Made by a program: the position numbers and the translations under genes
The notes under the pieces: generated by a model
What the model was told of the DNA's origin: nothing
The model's database searches: none
Seen by the model: only the letters and a program-made list of their open reading frames with translations
In this document: positions 55,150 to 63,447 of the stretch, piece by piece
How the letters are laid out: every line of letters begins with the position of its first letter
Numbering within the stretch: the first letter of the stretch is position 1
DNA from: Rheinheimera tangshanensis
Lineage (GTDB): Bacteria; Pseudomonadota; Gammaproteobacteria; Enterobacterales; Alteromonadaceae
Assembly: GCF_014645135.1 (NCBI RefSeq)
Contig: NZ_BMLH01000007.1
Span: 111,334 to 175,333 of the forward strand
Direction of reading: 5' to 3'
DNA length: 64,000 nt

Positions 55150-55170
55150 AGCCCCGGTCTGACCGGGGCT
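55150..55170. other. GC-rich stem-loop inside the DUF4331 operon
   Basis: Perfect 9-bp arms, AGCCCCGGT and ACCGGGGCT, with a 3-base loop, lie between the Ig-like and TPR genes. No T-run follows. It may lower read-through or stabilise the upstream message so that the first two genes are made in greater amount. Confidence 0.6.
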
Positions 55171-55182
55171 GTTATGGAGCAG

Positions 55183-56307
55183 ATGATGTTACAAAAAATA
55201 GCATGCATTACAATGGTTTTTCTTTTAATGGCAGGTACAACAGCCTTACCCACTATCACTTTTGCAGCATCTGCTGAAGGCGGATTGATGCTGCAGAGCA
55301 AAAGTCGCGTTGTGTTGCCCGCTTGGGTGAGACATGTGGAACAGCAGTCCTCACAATCTCAGTCAGCTGAGGATCAGGTAACACTGGCACAAGCCTACCT
55401 GCAACTGGCTCGTCAGCCGGGCTGGAGCCGTTACTTTGACAAGGCGCAGCAGCTATTAAAAAAAGCTCACAGCCCCTCTTCTGCCGCCTATTGGCTGGCT
55501 TTAGCAGATATTTCACAGCAGCAACATCAGTTTGAGGATGCGCTGAATTATCTGGCAAAAGCCCAAAAGCTGCAGCCTGACGATATCAATGCTTTGTTAA
55601 TGAAAAACCGGATTTATCTGGTACAAAATAATACTACCGCGGCGCTGGCTGAATGCAAAAAGTTGCTGGGGCAACAAGAGCTGTTTTTATTGTCCTTGTG
55701 CAGTTTGGAAGTTGCAGGACGTCAAGGCAAAACTCAGGATAGTTATAAGGCTTTGCAACTGTTGGCAAGGCAACAGCAAAGTATCCCACTGGCGCAACAA
55801 CAGTGGCTGATTGCCGTGCTGGCTGAGCAAGCGGAAGTCTTACACCAACCCAAGCAAGCACGAGCCTGGTTAGAGCAGCTGTTATTCGCAGCACAATCTG
55901 AGCTTGCACCTTTGCCACTCTGGGTGAAATGGGCCGATTTAACGCTGAAGCAGGATGCAACTTTGGTGTATCAGAAATTACAGCACCTACATCAACACCA
56001 ACAGCTCGAAGACGCCCTTCTGCTGCGCCTGGCTTTAGCGGAACAACAACTGGCCGAAGGACAAGAGTATCAAGTCCTGATGCAACAAAGGGTTTCACTG
56101 CGGGAACAGCGTCAGGACACACTGCACAGCGCTGACCTGGCTCATTATTATCTGCGACTCGCCCCTGACCCAAAGAAAGCCTTGTACTACGCCAGACTAA
56201 ATGTCCAGCAAGCACAAGAGCCGGATGATCAGCAGTTATTCACTCTGGCGCTTAAGCAGTCGCAACAAGACACCTCCCCCTCAGTCCAAACAGGAGAACA
56301 ACCATGA
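55183..56307 (+). CDS. Exported TPR-repeat protein
   Basis: A 374-residue protein with a signal-like hydrophobic N terminus (MMLQKIACITMVFLLMAGTTALP) and helical TPR-like repeats over the rest: AYWLALADISQQQHQFEDALNYLAKAQKLQPDD is a good TPR unit. Gln is very frequent. It probably acts as a periplasmic scaffold. Start: ATG at 55183 or 55186, chosen by GGAG and the signal sequence. It overlaps the next gene by four bases, so translation is coupled. Confidence 0.75.
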   Translation: MMLQKIACITMVFLLMAGTTALPTITFAASAEGGLMLQSKSRVVLPAWVRHVEQQSSQSQSAEDQVTLAQAYLQLARQPGWSRYFDKAQQLLKKAHSPSSAAYWLALADISQQQHQFEDALNYLAKAQKLQPDDINALLMKNRIYLVQNNTTAALAECKKLLGQQELFLLSLCSLEVAGRQGKTQDSYKALQLLARQQQSIPLAQQQWLIAVLAEQAEVLHQPKQARAWLEQLLFAAQSELAPLPLWVKWADLTLKQDATLVYQKLQHLHQHQQLEDALLLRLALAEQQLAEGQEYQVLMQQRVSLREQRQDTLHSADLAHYYLRLAPDPKKALYYARLNVQQAQEPDDQQLFTLALKQSQQDTSPSVQTGEQP

Positions 56308-56786
56308 AATGGCTTTTAGTCATAAGTTTATGTTTAAGTTGCTCTGTCTCTGCACACAGTTTAAGCACCGCCTTTATGCAACTACATAACACAGAGGCAG
56401 GCTTATCCGCCAGACTGGAACTGAGTATTGCCGACTTACAACAAGCATTAAACTGGCCTGCTGATCAGGATATACGCTGGAGTGATATCCAAAAAAATAA
56501 AACACAGATCTTTAGCTATCTGCAGCAACATCTGTATGTAAAGAGCAAACAAAACAACCGCTGCGTGTTGGAAACTGAGGCCAATGCATGGACAGCTGTG
56601 GAAAAAAACCAAACCTATTACTTAAGTTTACCCTTAGTCAGCACCTGTAACGCGCAACAAAGTTCATTGCATTATCAGCTGTTTAGCGAGTTGCATGATC
56701 ATAAACTGCTGGTAAGCTGGCAAGACAAACAATGGGTTGTCTCGCATCAGAGCCCTGCCCTGGACCTAACCAAAGTTGCTCCCTGA
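56304..56786 (+). CDS. Exported protein resembling the HupE/UreJ N-terminal extension
   Basis: A 160-residue protein with a signal peptide (ending VSA, before HSLSTAFMQLH). The AHSLSTAF segment and the following length resemble the periplasmic extension found in front of the membrane domain of HupE/UreJ family metal-transport-like proteins. Here no membrane helices follow, so the extension stands alone. Two Cys residues are present. It overlaps the TPR gene by four bases and the TonB receptor by one, so it is part of the same unit. Confidence 0.6.
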   Translation: MKWLLVISLCLSCSVSAHSLSTAFMQLHNTEAGLSARLELSIADLQQALNWPADQDIRWSDIQKNKTQIFSYLQQHLYVKSKQNNRCVLETEANAWTAVEKNQTYYLSLPLVSTCNAQQSSLHYQLFSELHDHKLLVSWQDKQWVVSHQSPALDLTKVAP

Positions 56787-58828
56787 TGAACAAATCTCAA
56801 CAGATGTTAAGCTGCACGCTGTCGCTTTGTTCTGCTCTGGTCATAGCGCAGGAGCAGACCAGTGCAACAGAACCTGAACTGATTTTAGTTCGGGGCAATC
56901 AACACCAGCATGGGTCCACCATTAATGCCTCAGAAGGCCATGTGCACGGCGTAGACATTGAACAACGGGCCCTGCTAAGACCCGGTGATATGCTGGAGTT
57001 TGTGCCAGGTATGGTCGTCACTCAACACAGTGGCAGTGGCAAAGCCAATCAGTATTTTTTACGGGGTTTTAATCTGGATCACGGCACCGACTTTGCAACT
57101 TCAGTCGATGGTATGCCTGTCAATATGCGAAGTCATGGCCATGGCCAGGGCTATTCAGATCTGAATTTCCTGATCCCCGAGCTTGTCGAGCATATTCGCT
57201 ATCGTAAAGGCAACTATAAGGCACAGGATGGTGATTTTGCCAATGCAGGCGCAGCTGATTTTGAATTAAAAAATCAAGGCCCAGAACTGCTTCAATTAAG
57301 CTTGGGTCAACATCAATACCAGAGACTTTTAGCCAGTGGCAGCACAAGTTATGACTCTGCAGACTGGCTTAATGCAGTCGAGCTGCAAGGTTATGCAGGC
57401 CCATGGCAAGGTGTCGATGAACAGGTTAAAAAAGTGAATCTGGTCAGTCGTTACAGCACGCAACAACACGACTCTGCACAACAACTAACCTTTATGCTGT
57501 ATGACAATAGCTGGAATGCAGCGGATCAAATCCCACAGCGGGCCATCGATCAGGGACTGATCGACAGGTTGGGAGTGATAGACCCAAGTTCAGGAGGCAA
57601 TAGTAACAGGCAGAGCATCTCTGGGCACTGGCAACAGCAGAACTTCAGAGCCAGTGGCTATTGGATCCAGAGTGAATTGCAGCTCTGGTCGAATTTCAGT
57701 TACTTTCTCAATGATCCACTCAAAGGCGACCAGTTTGAACAAAGCGATAAAAGGCAGTTGTTTGGCGGTGAAATCAGCAAAGAACTGCAACTTAAACTGG
57801 GTTCTTTAGACTGGAGCCATCAATTCGGTCTGCAAAGCCGTTATGACGATATTGATCAGCTTGGTTTGTCGCTCACTGAAAACCGGATACAACATCAGGC
57901 GGTGCGAATGGATCAGGTGCAACAGCAGTCCTGGTCTGTGTTTCATCAGCAGCAACTGCAGTTAAACCCCGACTGGCAAGCTCAGCTTGGACTGCGTTAT
58001 GACTGGATGTCTGCCAAAGTAGAAAGCCTTCTTCACCAGGAAAACAGTGGACGCGCATCACAAGGCATCAGCTCTGTGAAACTTGGGCTGCGTTACCAAA
58101 GCGACGAAGCTCAGCAATGGGATTTTTCTGTTGGACAAGGCATGCATTCTAATGATGCAAGAGGCGCAACCATCACCACAGATCCTGTCACTGGGGAATC
58201 GGCCAGTGCCGTTCCACTTTGGGTTCGCTCTGAAGGCGCAGAACTGGGCTGGCGTTATCTCCAATCGAAGCAATGGCAAATTTCGGTCGCGGTTTGGGCC
58301 TTGCAGCTTGATTCCGAGCTGGTTTATATAGGTGATGCCGGAGGCACAGAACCGAACAGAGCATCCCGCAGAACCGGTGCTGAACTGGCCTGGTATTATT
58401 GGATAAGTCCTGTCTGGACTTTGGATTTGGAACTTGCCACCAGTCGCAGCAGGTATAAAAGTAACAGTGCAGATGAAGGTCGGTTTATTGAAGGAGCCCT
58501 GCCCGCCGTCGCCAGTATTGCCATCAACTACCATGACGATACAGGACTGCATGCCAATCTGCGTTTACGCCATTTTGGCAACAGAACCCTCGACAGCTAC
58601 AACCAACAACAAGCTCCCAGCAGTACGGTATTGAATGCGGACTTATCCTACCAATGGCAACAATGGGAATTTGGTGCTGAACTCTTGAATCTAACCAACA
58701 GGAAAGTGGCAGATATGGTGTATTTCTATCCATCCCGTTTGGAAAACGAAGCCACAGCTGTTGAAGACAGACACTTTCACCCGCTGGAGCCTCGTATGGT
58801 GCGTTTGTCCGTTGGTTATCGTTTTTAG
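56786..58828 (+). CDS. TonB-dependent outer-membrane receptor
   Basis: A 680-residue TonB-dependent receptor: signal peptide (MNKSQQMLSCTLSLCSALVIAQ), a TonB-box-like ELILVRG, a plug domain (GDMLEFVPGMVVTQHSGSGKANQYFLRGFNLDHGTDF) and a 22-strand barrel ending in VRLSVGYRF, where the terminal Phe is the outer-membrane signal. The N-terminal plug region is His-rich (HQHGS, EGHVHG, RSHGHGQGY). This suggests, but does not prove, a metal-related ligand. Its ATG overlaps the stop of the preceding gene. It is the last gene of the cluster, followed by a terminator. Confidence 0.88.
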   Translation: MNKSQQMLSCTLSLCSALVIAQEQTSATEPELILVRGNQHQHGSTINASEGHVHGVDIEQRALLRPGDMLEFVPGMVVTQHSGSGKANQYFLRGFNLDHGTDFATSVDGMPVNMRSHGHGQGYSDLNFLIPELVEHIRYRKGNYKAQDGDFANAGAADFELKNQGPELLQLSLGQHQYQRLLASGSTSYDSADWLNAVELQGYAGPWQGVDEQVKKVNLVSRYSTQQHDSAQQLTFMLYDNSWNAADQIPQRAIDQGLIDRLGVIDPSSGGNSNRQSISGHWQQQNFRASGYWIQSELQLWSNFSYFLNDPLKGDQFEQSDKRQLFGGEISKELQLKLGSLDWSHQFGLQSRYDDIDQLGLSLTENRIQHQAVRMDQVQQQSWSVFHQQQLQLNPDWQAQLGLRYDWMSAKVESLLHQENSGRASQGISSVKLGLRYQSDEAQQWDFSVGQGMHSNDARGATITTDPVTGESASAVPLWVRSEGAELGWRYLQSKQWQISVAVWALQLDSELVYIGDAGGTEPNRASRRTGAELAWYYWISPVWTLDLELATSRSRYKSNSADEGRFIEGALPAVASIAINYHDDTGLHANLRLRHFGNRTLDSYNQQQAPSSTVLNADLSYQWQQWEFGAELLNLTNRKVADMVYFYPSRLENEATAVEDRHFHPLEPRMVRLSVGYRF

Positions 58829-58864
58829 CTAGTCAGAGTCTGATGTTCCATACAGAAAACTAAT

Positions 58865-58895
58865 AAAAAGCCAGCATTCAAATCACTGGCTTTTT
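58865..58895. terminator. Bidirectional terminator after the TonB receptor
   Basis: A 10-bp stem (AAAAAGCCAG and its complement) with an 11-base loop. It is flanked by A and T tracts and lies between convergent genes, ending both the TonB receptor and the HiPIP transcripts. Confidence 0.88.
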
Positions 58896-58928
58896 ATATG
58901 GCTTTGTATTTTTAGCAGCAAGCTAAAC

Positions 58929-59219
58929 TCAGGCTTTTTTCGCCCAGGCTGCACACCAGCCTTCAGCACTGACCAATTTGCCGGGGAAAATGTTACATCC
59001 CCTTAACGCATCGCCGTCTTTGCCCTGCACTTGCATACAGTTGGCACAATTAGCTCCGGCGACAGTAGACTTATCGACATATTTCATTGCTACTGCCAGT
59101 GGGTCATCCGCTTTTACTTGCTCCTGCGCCAATGCATGCAATGCTGTGCCACCTAAGGTAATACCTACTAAGGTAGAAGCCGATAGTTTTAAAAAATTAC
59201 GTCTGTCTAAATTTCCCAT
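58929..59219 (-). CDS. High-potential iron-sulfur protein (HiPIP)
   Basis: A 96-residue protein with a twin-arginine signal (DRRNFLKLS at 5-13, followed by a hydrophobic stretch and cleavage near HALA). Cys58, Cys61, Cys75 and Cys89 bind a [4Fe-4S] cluster in the HiPIP pattern Cx2C...C...C, and GxCNIFPGKLVSAEGWC matches the family's C-terminal signature. It carries electrons in the periplasm after export of the folded protein by Tat. A GGAGTAACAAG ribosome-binding site precedes the ATG. It is an electron donor candidate for terminal oxidases. Confidence 0.95.
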   Translation of the reverse strand: MGNLDRRNFLKLSASTLVGITLGGTALHALAQEQVKADDPLAVAMKYVDKSTVAGANCANCMQVQGKDGDALRGCNIFPGKLVSAEGWCAAWAKKA

Positions 59220-59383
59220 CTTGTTACTCCGTTTTTGTCATTGTTGCATCAAGGTGTTCTGCCCCTTGACGTTACTTGGCTATATACCTTACGGAGTATG
59301 GACGAAATAAGATTATATGGCTTTGATCTAACGCAGTTTTTGACAGCTTCAACTGGCAAGTTCAACAGACAGTTCTGTAAACA

Positions 59384-60160
59384 TCAGTTCCAGATCCTGG
59401 ACTTTGTGACATAAAACTTTAGCCATTGCTCTATGGTGCCTTGCTGCCGTTGTTCTTGCAGGTAAAGGTTAAAGGCAGCTAGTTTCGGCTTCCAGCGAGG
59501 GTGAAATGCTACCGTCAGAGCCACAGCATTAAAACCTTGTGCAGAGCGATACAGAGCCTCATCGGGAAAGTGATGATGCAATAACCAGTTCGCGACATGC
59601 TCGTTGATAAAGGCAAAATCACAACGACCATTAAGCAACATTTTCAGTTGAGTGAGCTCACTGGAGGAATCAACCCGTGCCGTCTCATTACTACTAAAAT
59701 AAGGCTCTAAGGCTTCATAGATATAATACTGGCGGGTGCACACCGTTTTGCCCTTAATCAACTCAGGCAATTGAGCCTGCGCTGCTATAGGATGGCGAGC
59801 CAGTAAATAATCTTTGTGTTCCAGTAAAGGCTCAGAAAACAATAATTTTTCTGGATGTTGTGTCCACTCTTTCGCTAATAAAATAGCGTCTACTTCACCT
59901 TGGTAGAGTCGATGCTCAGCCCGGGTTCTGTTATCTGACACATAGTGCACAGCAATATTTTGCTGCTGAAAAAAGTCCTGCAATATCTCCGGAACCAAAC
60001 CAACCACCTTTTGAGTAGTTTCGTCCTGATACATATAAGGCGGCACCTGAGGGTAATAAAGCACAAATTTAAGATCAGCCGGTGTGGGGTCAAGCGGTTT
60101 CGCAACGACACAGCTCCCTGAAGTGACCAGCATCAAAATCAGTACTTTTAATAGTTTCAT
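59384..60160 (-). CDS. Periplasmic solute-binding protein (SBP_bac_3 family)
   Basis: A 258-residue protein with a signal peptide (ending SCVVA). The family-3 binding fold is recognised by LVPEILQDFFQQQNI, GEVDAILLAKEW, GKTVCTRQYYIYEAL and GRCDFAFINEHVANWLL. Amino-acid- or sensor-type ligands are usual in this family. No ABC permease or ATPase gene is adjacent, so it may be a stand-alone sensor or partner. The ligand cannot be read. Confidence 0.82.
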   Translation of the reverse strand: MKLLKVLILMLVTSGSCVVAKPLDPTPADLKFVLYYPQVPPYMYQDETTQKVVGLVPEILQDFFQQQNIAVHYVSDNRTRAEHRLYQGEVDAILLAKEWTQHPEKLLFSEPLLEHKDYLLARHPIAAQAQLPELIKGKTVCTRQYYIYEALEPYFSSNETARVDSSSELTQLKMLLNGRCDFAFINEHVANWLLHHHFPDEALYRSAQGFNAVALTVAFHPRWKPKLAAFNLYLQEQRQQGTIEQWLKFYVTKSRIWN

Positions 60161-60346
60161 GCAATTATCCGTCTAACCAGACCAAAAGCTATCTGTCGAT
60201 TCGATCGATGATACTAGCATTAGCGTTTTTATCAAATACTTGTTTTGAGCCAGAGTCCACCGAAAAATTATGGCCTGACTGTTGTCAGTGAACCGACAGT
60301 GACATAGAGTGCCGCCACATCTTATTTTTCTGAATTTTAGTGAGTT

Positions 60347-61459
60347 ATGAAACAACACCTTTTGTGGTTTGGTATCGCCAGCTTAGTTTTGTCTGCCTGC
60401 AGTCAAACGTCCGGCATTCATCAATCTAATCAGTTTGATAACAATGGGCTGGATAAAAAAGCCAAACTATTGAGTGGCACCTATCAGTTGCAGCAAGGCG
60501 CAGCATTAAAAGCTCAGTGGCTGACACCGGAGTTGTTATCCGGTCTTGAAGAGCAATTGAAGTACCTGAACAAAAAGTCAGTAGCACAGCAGCATAATTT
60601 GCCGGGTTTAACCATCACTAAAAGCCAGTTGCAGCAAAGCATCCATGACTTACTGCAATGGGCGGAGCACCCCACGGCTCAAGGAGGTAAAGCTTTTGCA
60701 CTGCACCAACTCTCAGGTGAAGATGGCAAAGGCAATGTGCAGTTTACCGGTTACTACGTGCCGGTGTTTAAAGTACGGACCACAGCGAATGCAGAATACA
60801 AATACCCTATTTATCGTAAACCTGCAGGGTTAACAAACTATCCTAATCGCGAGCAAATTGACTTCGAACAAGCGCTGGCGGGTCAAGGACTGGAACTGTT
60901 TTACAGCAACAGCCTGGTCGATAATTTTTTTATGCAGGTACAAGGCTCAGGCGTAGTCGAAGATGAATATGGTCAGCAGCATTTATTAAGCTACGGTGGT
61001 GGTAACGGCCATTCGTACCGCAGTTTAGGCAAAGTACTGATTGAAATGGGTGAATATACAGCAGATACCATCTCTGCTTCAGCTATTAAAGAATGGCTGG
61101 CTAAACATCCACACAGACAACGCGAATTGATGAGTCGAAACCCCAGTTATACTTTTTTCTCCAAGGGTTTGGACAAACCCGTAGGTGCCGCCAATGTGCC
61201 TCTAACGCCATTACACTCTATAGCGGTAGACCCGGCTTTTATTCCTTTAGGTTCGGTAGTACTGGCGCAGGTGCCGGTGCTGGACGGCAAAGGTGAATTA
61301 ACAGGCCATGAGTTCAGATTAATGCTGGCTCAGGATAAAGGCGCGGCTATTAAAACCCCGGGCCGGATTGATGTGTATCAGGGCATTGGTGATGAAGCTC
61401 AGCAGCGCAGCGACAGCTTGCGCCATTACGGCAAAATATGGCTGGTGTTACCAAAATAA
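60347..61459 (+). CDS. mltA: Membrane-bound lytic murein transglycosylase A
   Basis: A 370-residue lipoprotein (lipobox LSAC at residues 15-18). It has an MltA barrel domain with GKGNVQFTGYYVPVF, YGGGNGHSYRSLGKVLIEMGEYTADT and MQVQGSGVV, and a C-terminal 3D domain with three Asp (VDPAFIPLGS, AQDKGAAIKTPGRIDVYQGIG). The catalytic Asp of MltA lies in the last segment (GRIDVYQG). It cuts peptidoglycan between MurNAc and GlcNAc, forming 1,6-anhydro ends, at the outer membrane. Length matches E. coli MltA (365). Confidence 0.94.
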   Translation: MKQHLLWFGIASLVLSACSQTSGIHQSNQFDNNGLDKKAKLLSGTYQLQQGAALKAQWLTPELLSGLEEQLKYLNKKSVAQQHNLPGLTITKSQLQQSIHDLLQWAEHPTAQGGKAFALHQLSGEDGKGNVQFTGYYVPVFKVRTTANAEYKYPIYRKPAGLTNYPNREQIDFEQALAGQGLELFYSNSLVDNFFMQVQGSGVVEDEYGQQHLLSYGGGNGHSYRSLGKVLIEMGEYTADTISASAIKEWLAKHPHRQRELMSRNPSYTFFSKGLDKPVGAANVPLTPLHSIAVDPAFIPLGSVVLAQVPVLDGKGELTGHEFRLMLAQDKGAAIKTPGRIDVYQGIGDEAQQRSDSLRHYGKIWLVLPK

Positions 61460-61486
61460 GGATCAGAGCCAAAGCTCTGATCCTTT
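61460..61486. terminator. Terminator between mltA and the alpha/beta hydrolase gene
   Basis: A perfect 10-bp stem (GGATCAGAGC and its complement) with a 4-base loop. A T triplet follows on the plus strand and A residues precede it, so it can end both converging transcripts. Confidence 0.75.
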
Positions 61487-61507
61487 AAGCTACAGTTAGA
61501 AACTCAC

Positions 61508-62539
61508 TTAGTTCAGATGTGTTTTCAGCGCCTGACCGGCTTGGTCCAATGCGGCTTGTGTACCAGGTACATCAGAGAGTACATTCAGTAAACCAAAGTC
61601 GTGGATCATGCCGTTGTAGCGCACTGATGTCACTGTCACACCTGCCGCATCCAGCTTGTTGGCATAAGCTTCCCCCTCGTCACGCAGTACATCTAAAGCG
61701 GCGGTTTGTACCAGAGCTGGCGGTAAACCTTTTAACTGCTCTATGCTGGCACGCAGTGGTGAGGCATAAATCTCGTTACGCTCTGCAGGATTCGTGGTGT
61801 AATTATCCCAAAACCACCGCATCATGTTTTTGCTCAGGAAGTAGCCGTCTGCAAGCTGGTTGTAGGACGTATTTTCAAAGTTCGCATCTGTCACAGGCCA
61901 TAACAGCAACTGGAATTTAAGTGCTGGAGTACCCGCTTCTTTGGCTTTTAGAGCTACCACTGCCGCCATATTGCCACCGACACTGTTACCGGCGACCGCT
62001 AAACGTGAGCTGTCGATGTTCAGCTCTTTGCCATGCTCTGCCACCCATTTGGTTGCGGCATAAGCCTGATTAATAGCTGTTGGGTATTTGGCTTCTGGTG
62101 ATGGCGTGTAATCCACATACACAGCTGCTGCACCAGAGCGGCTGACTAAATCACGGATTAAACGCTCGTGAGTTGGGAAATCGCCTAACACCCAGCCACC
62201 ACCGTGGAAGAACATAAAGGCTGGTAATACACCTTTGCTGCCTGCAGGACGAACCACCACCAGTTTTAATGGCTTGCCATCGATCCTAATGGTTTTTTCA
62301 CTGACATCAGCAGCTGGTAATGTGGCACCGGCCTGAGCACCTGTTAACACAGCGCGGGCATCTTTAGGCGACAGTTGCTCTAAAGGTGTACCTCCGCTCT
62401 GAGCCAGTGCATTTAAAAAGCCCTGAGTTTGTTGTTCTACCTGTACATCAAGAGCAGGACCACCAGCGGCGAAAGCACTGTTAATGCCTAAAGCAATGAC
62501 TGTTAAACCTACAATTTTACGAAATGTGTTCATATTCAT
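61508..62539 (-). CDS. Exported alpha/beta hydrolase, HSL-type esterase
   Basis: A 343-residue protein with a signal peptide (cut near SAFA) and a hormone-sensitive-lipase type hydrolase domain: FFHGGGWVLGDFPTHE is the oxyanion loop HGGG and AGNSVGGNMAAV holds the nucleophile Ser (GxSxG variant GNSVG). The catalytic acid is likely in the AALDVLRDEGE segment and the His in YNGMIHDFG. It is an esterase of unknown substrate. Its promoter holds a GCGATAACAG inverted repeat and a TATCGCGATA palindrome shared with ohr, so it may be controlled by the OhrR-like regulator. Confidence 0.88.
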   Translation of the reverse strand: MNMNTFRKIVGLTVIALGINSAFAAGGPALDVQVEQQTQGFLNALAQSGGTPLEQLSPKDARAVLTGAQAGATLPAADVSEKTIRIDGKPLKLVVVRPAGSKGVLPAFMFFHGGGWVLGDFPTHERLIRDLVSRSGAAAVYVDYTPSPEAKYPTAINQAYAATKWVAEHGKELNIDSSRLAVAGNSVGGNMAAVVALKAKEAGTPALKFQLLLWPVTDANFENTSYNQLADGYFLSKNMMRWFWDNYTTNPAERNEIYASPLRASIEQLKGLPPALVQTAALDVLRDEGEAYANKLDAAGVTVTSVRYNGMIHDFGLLNVLSDVPGTQAALDQAGQALKTHLN

Positions 62540-62565
62540 CTCCTCGCCGCAGCGGTCTATGGGTA

Positions 62566-62606
62566 GCGATAACAGGTTGATTACTCATCTAACTGTTATC
62601 GCGATA
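62566..62606. promoter_or_regulatory. Palindromic operator region upstream of the hydrolase gene
   Basis: Perfect 10-bp arms GCGATAACAG (62566-62575) and CTGTTATCGC (62593-62602) flank 17 bases. A 10-bp palindrome, TATCGCGATA, overlaps the right arm at 62597-62606. The same 10-mer is found before ohr at 63114-63123, pointing to a shared regulator, probably the MarR/OhrR protein. Confidence 0.65.
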
Positions 62607-62652
62607 CATTAATAATTAAAAAATTTAGTTTATTGAGCTGAATGTTGTGCTG

Positions 62653-63072
62653 TTAGCTGACAATCACTAAACGCACATCAATATTGCCGCGGGTTGCGTT
62701 GGAGTAAGGACAAACCTGATGAGCCTTAGTCACTAAGTCCTGCGCTACTTCCAAACTTACACCTGGTAGGCTGATTTGCAGCTCAATATCCAGACCAAAA
62801 CCACCCGGGATTTGGCCAATACCCACCTCAGCCGTGATTTTGGATTCGTTACTCACCAGCACTTTTTGTTGTGAAGCGACATATTTAATGGCACCTAAGA
62901 AACAAGCTGAGTAACCAGCGGCAAATAACTGCTCAGGGTTAGTCGCTGCGCCACCTGCGCCACCTAATTCTTTAGGAGTACTTAATTTCACATCCAATAC
63001 GCCGTCTGAAGATACTGAACGACCGTCACGACCTGAAGTTGAAGTTGCTATTGCTTTGTAAAGTACTTGCAT
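62653..63072 (-). CDS. ohr: Organic hydroperoxide resistance protein Ohr
   Basis: A 139-residue OsmC/Ohr-family thiol peroxidase that reduces organic hydroperoxides with lipoylated partners. Catalytic Cys57 (AGYSACFLGAI) and Cys121 (HQVCPYSNATRGN) have the context typical of Ohr and not OsmC. The ATG at 63072 (MQVLYKA) follows AGAGGAATACATC; a longer frame adds eight residues without support. Palindromes upstream are shared with the hydrolase gene. Confidence 0.94.
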   Translation of the reverse strand: MQVLYKAIATSTSGRDGRSVSSDGVLDVKLSTPKELGGAGGAATNPEQLFAAGYSACFLGAIKYVASQQKVLVSNESKITAEVGIGQIPGGFGLDIELQISLPGVSLEVAQDLVTKAHQVCPYSNATRGNIDVRLVIVS

Positions 63073-63100
63073 GATGTATTCCTCTGTTAAGTTCATTTGT

Positions 63101-63123
63101 TTGCGATATATATTATCGCGATA
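63101..63123. promoter_or_regulatory. Operator-like palindromes upstream of ohr
   Basis: TATCGCGATA at 63114-63123 and the overlapping arms GCGATA (63103-63108) and TATCGC (63114-63119) lie in the ohr promoter. The 10-mer equals that at 62597-62606. An OhrR-type repressor would sense peroxide through cysteine and release such a site. Confidence 0.65.
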
Positions 63124-63273
63124 GTTGTTTACTTTAAAAAAATGGGTGAATTCACCCGGTTTTACTATCGTTACTGCCAGTCCTTACGGACCTAATCTGT
63201 ACTGCTTAAAAACTCTTTTCTAGCTGCTGTATCCGGTCGTTTTATTGCCGTTAAACCAGCTGTTCGACCCGAC

Positions 63274-63310
63274 TTGCGATAATGTTATTGCAATAACTGT
63301 TATTTCGCAA
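63274..63310. promoter_or_regulatory. Palindromic site between ohr and the OhrR-like gene
   Basis: A perfect 14-bp palindrome, GTTATTGCAATAAC (63284-63297), lies in the 375-base gap between ohr and the OhrR-like gene. It is flanked on the left by TTGCGATAAT and on the right by TTATTTCGCAA, which are approximate complements. It resembles the GCGATAA half-sites before ohr and the hydrolase. Confidence 0.6.
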
Positions 63311-63395
63311 GTTTATTTTCTGATTATTTTACTGGTAGCTCTTATGTGATTGTTTTTAAATGATTTAAAGTGGTCATTAAATGAAATAGGCAGCA

Positions 63396-63420
63396 TTAAA
63401 AAAGGGCCATCAAGGCCCTT
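63396..63420 (-). terminator. Terminator after the OhrR-like gene
   Basis: On the minus strand a 7-bp stem (AAGGGCC and its complement) with a 5-base loop is followed by a T-run. It lies about 27 bases past the stop codon of the OhrR-like gene. Confidence 0.8.
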
Positions 63421-63447
63421 CTGCGAACACTAGTGTTTTACTCTGAT

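Noticed and set aside
55634-56215. 193-codon antisense frame opposite the TPR gene
   Set aside because: The sense frame has a signal peptide, TPR repeats and coupling to its neighbours. The antisense frame is a by-product of biased codons.
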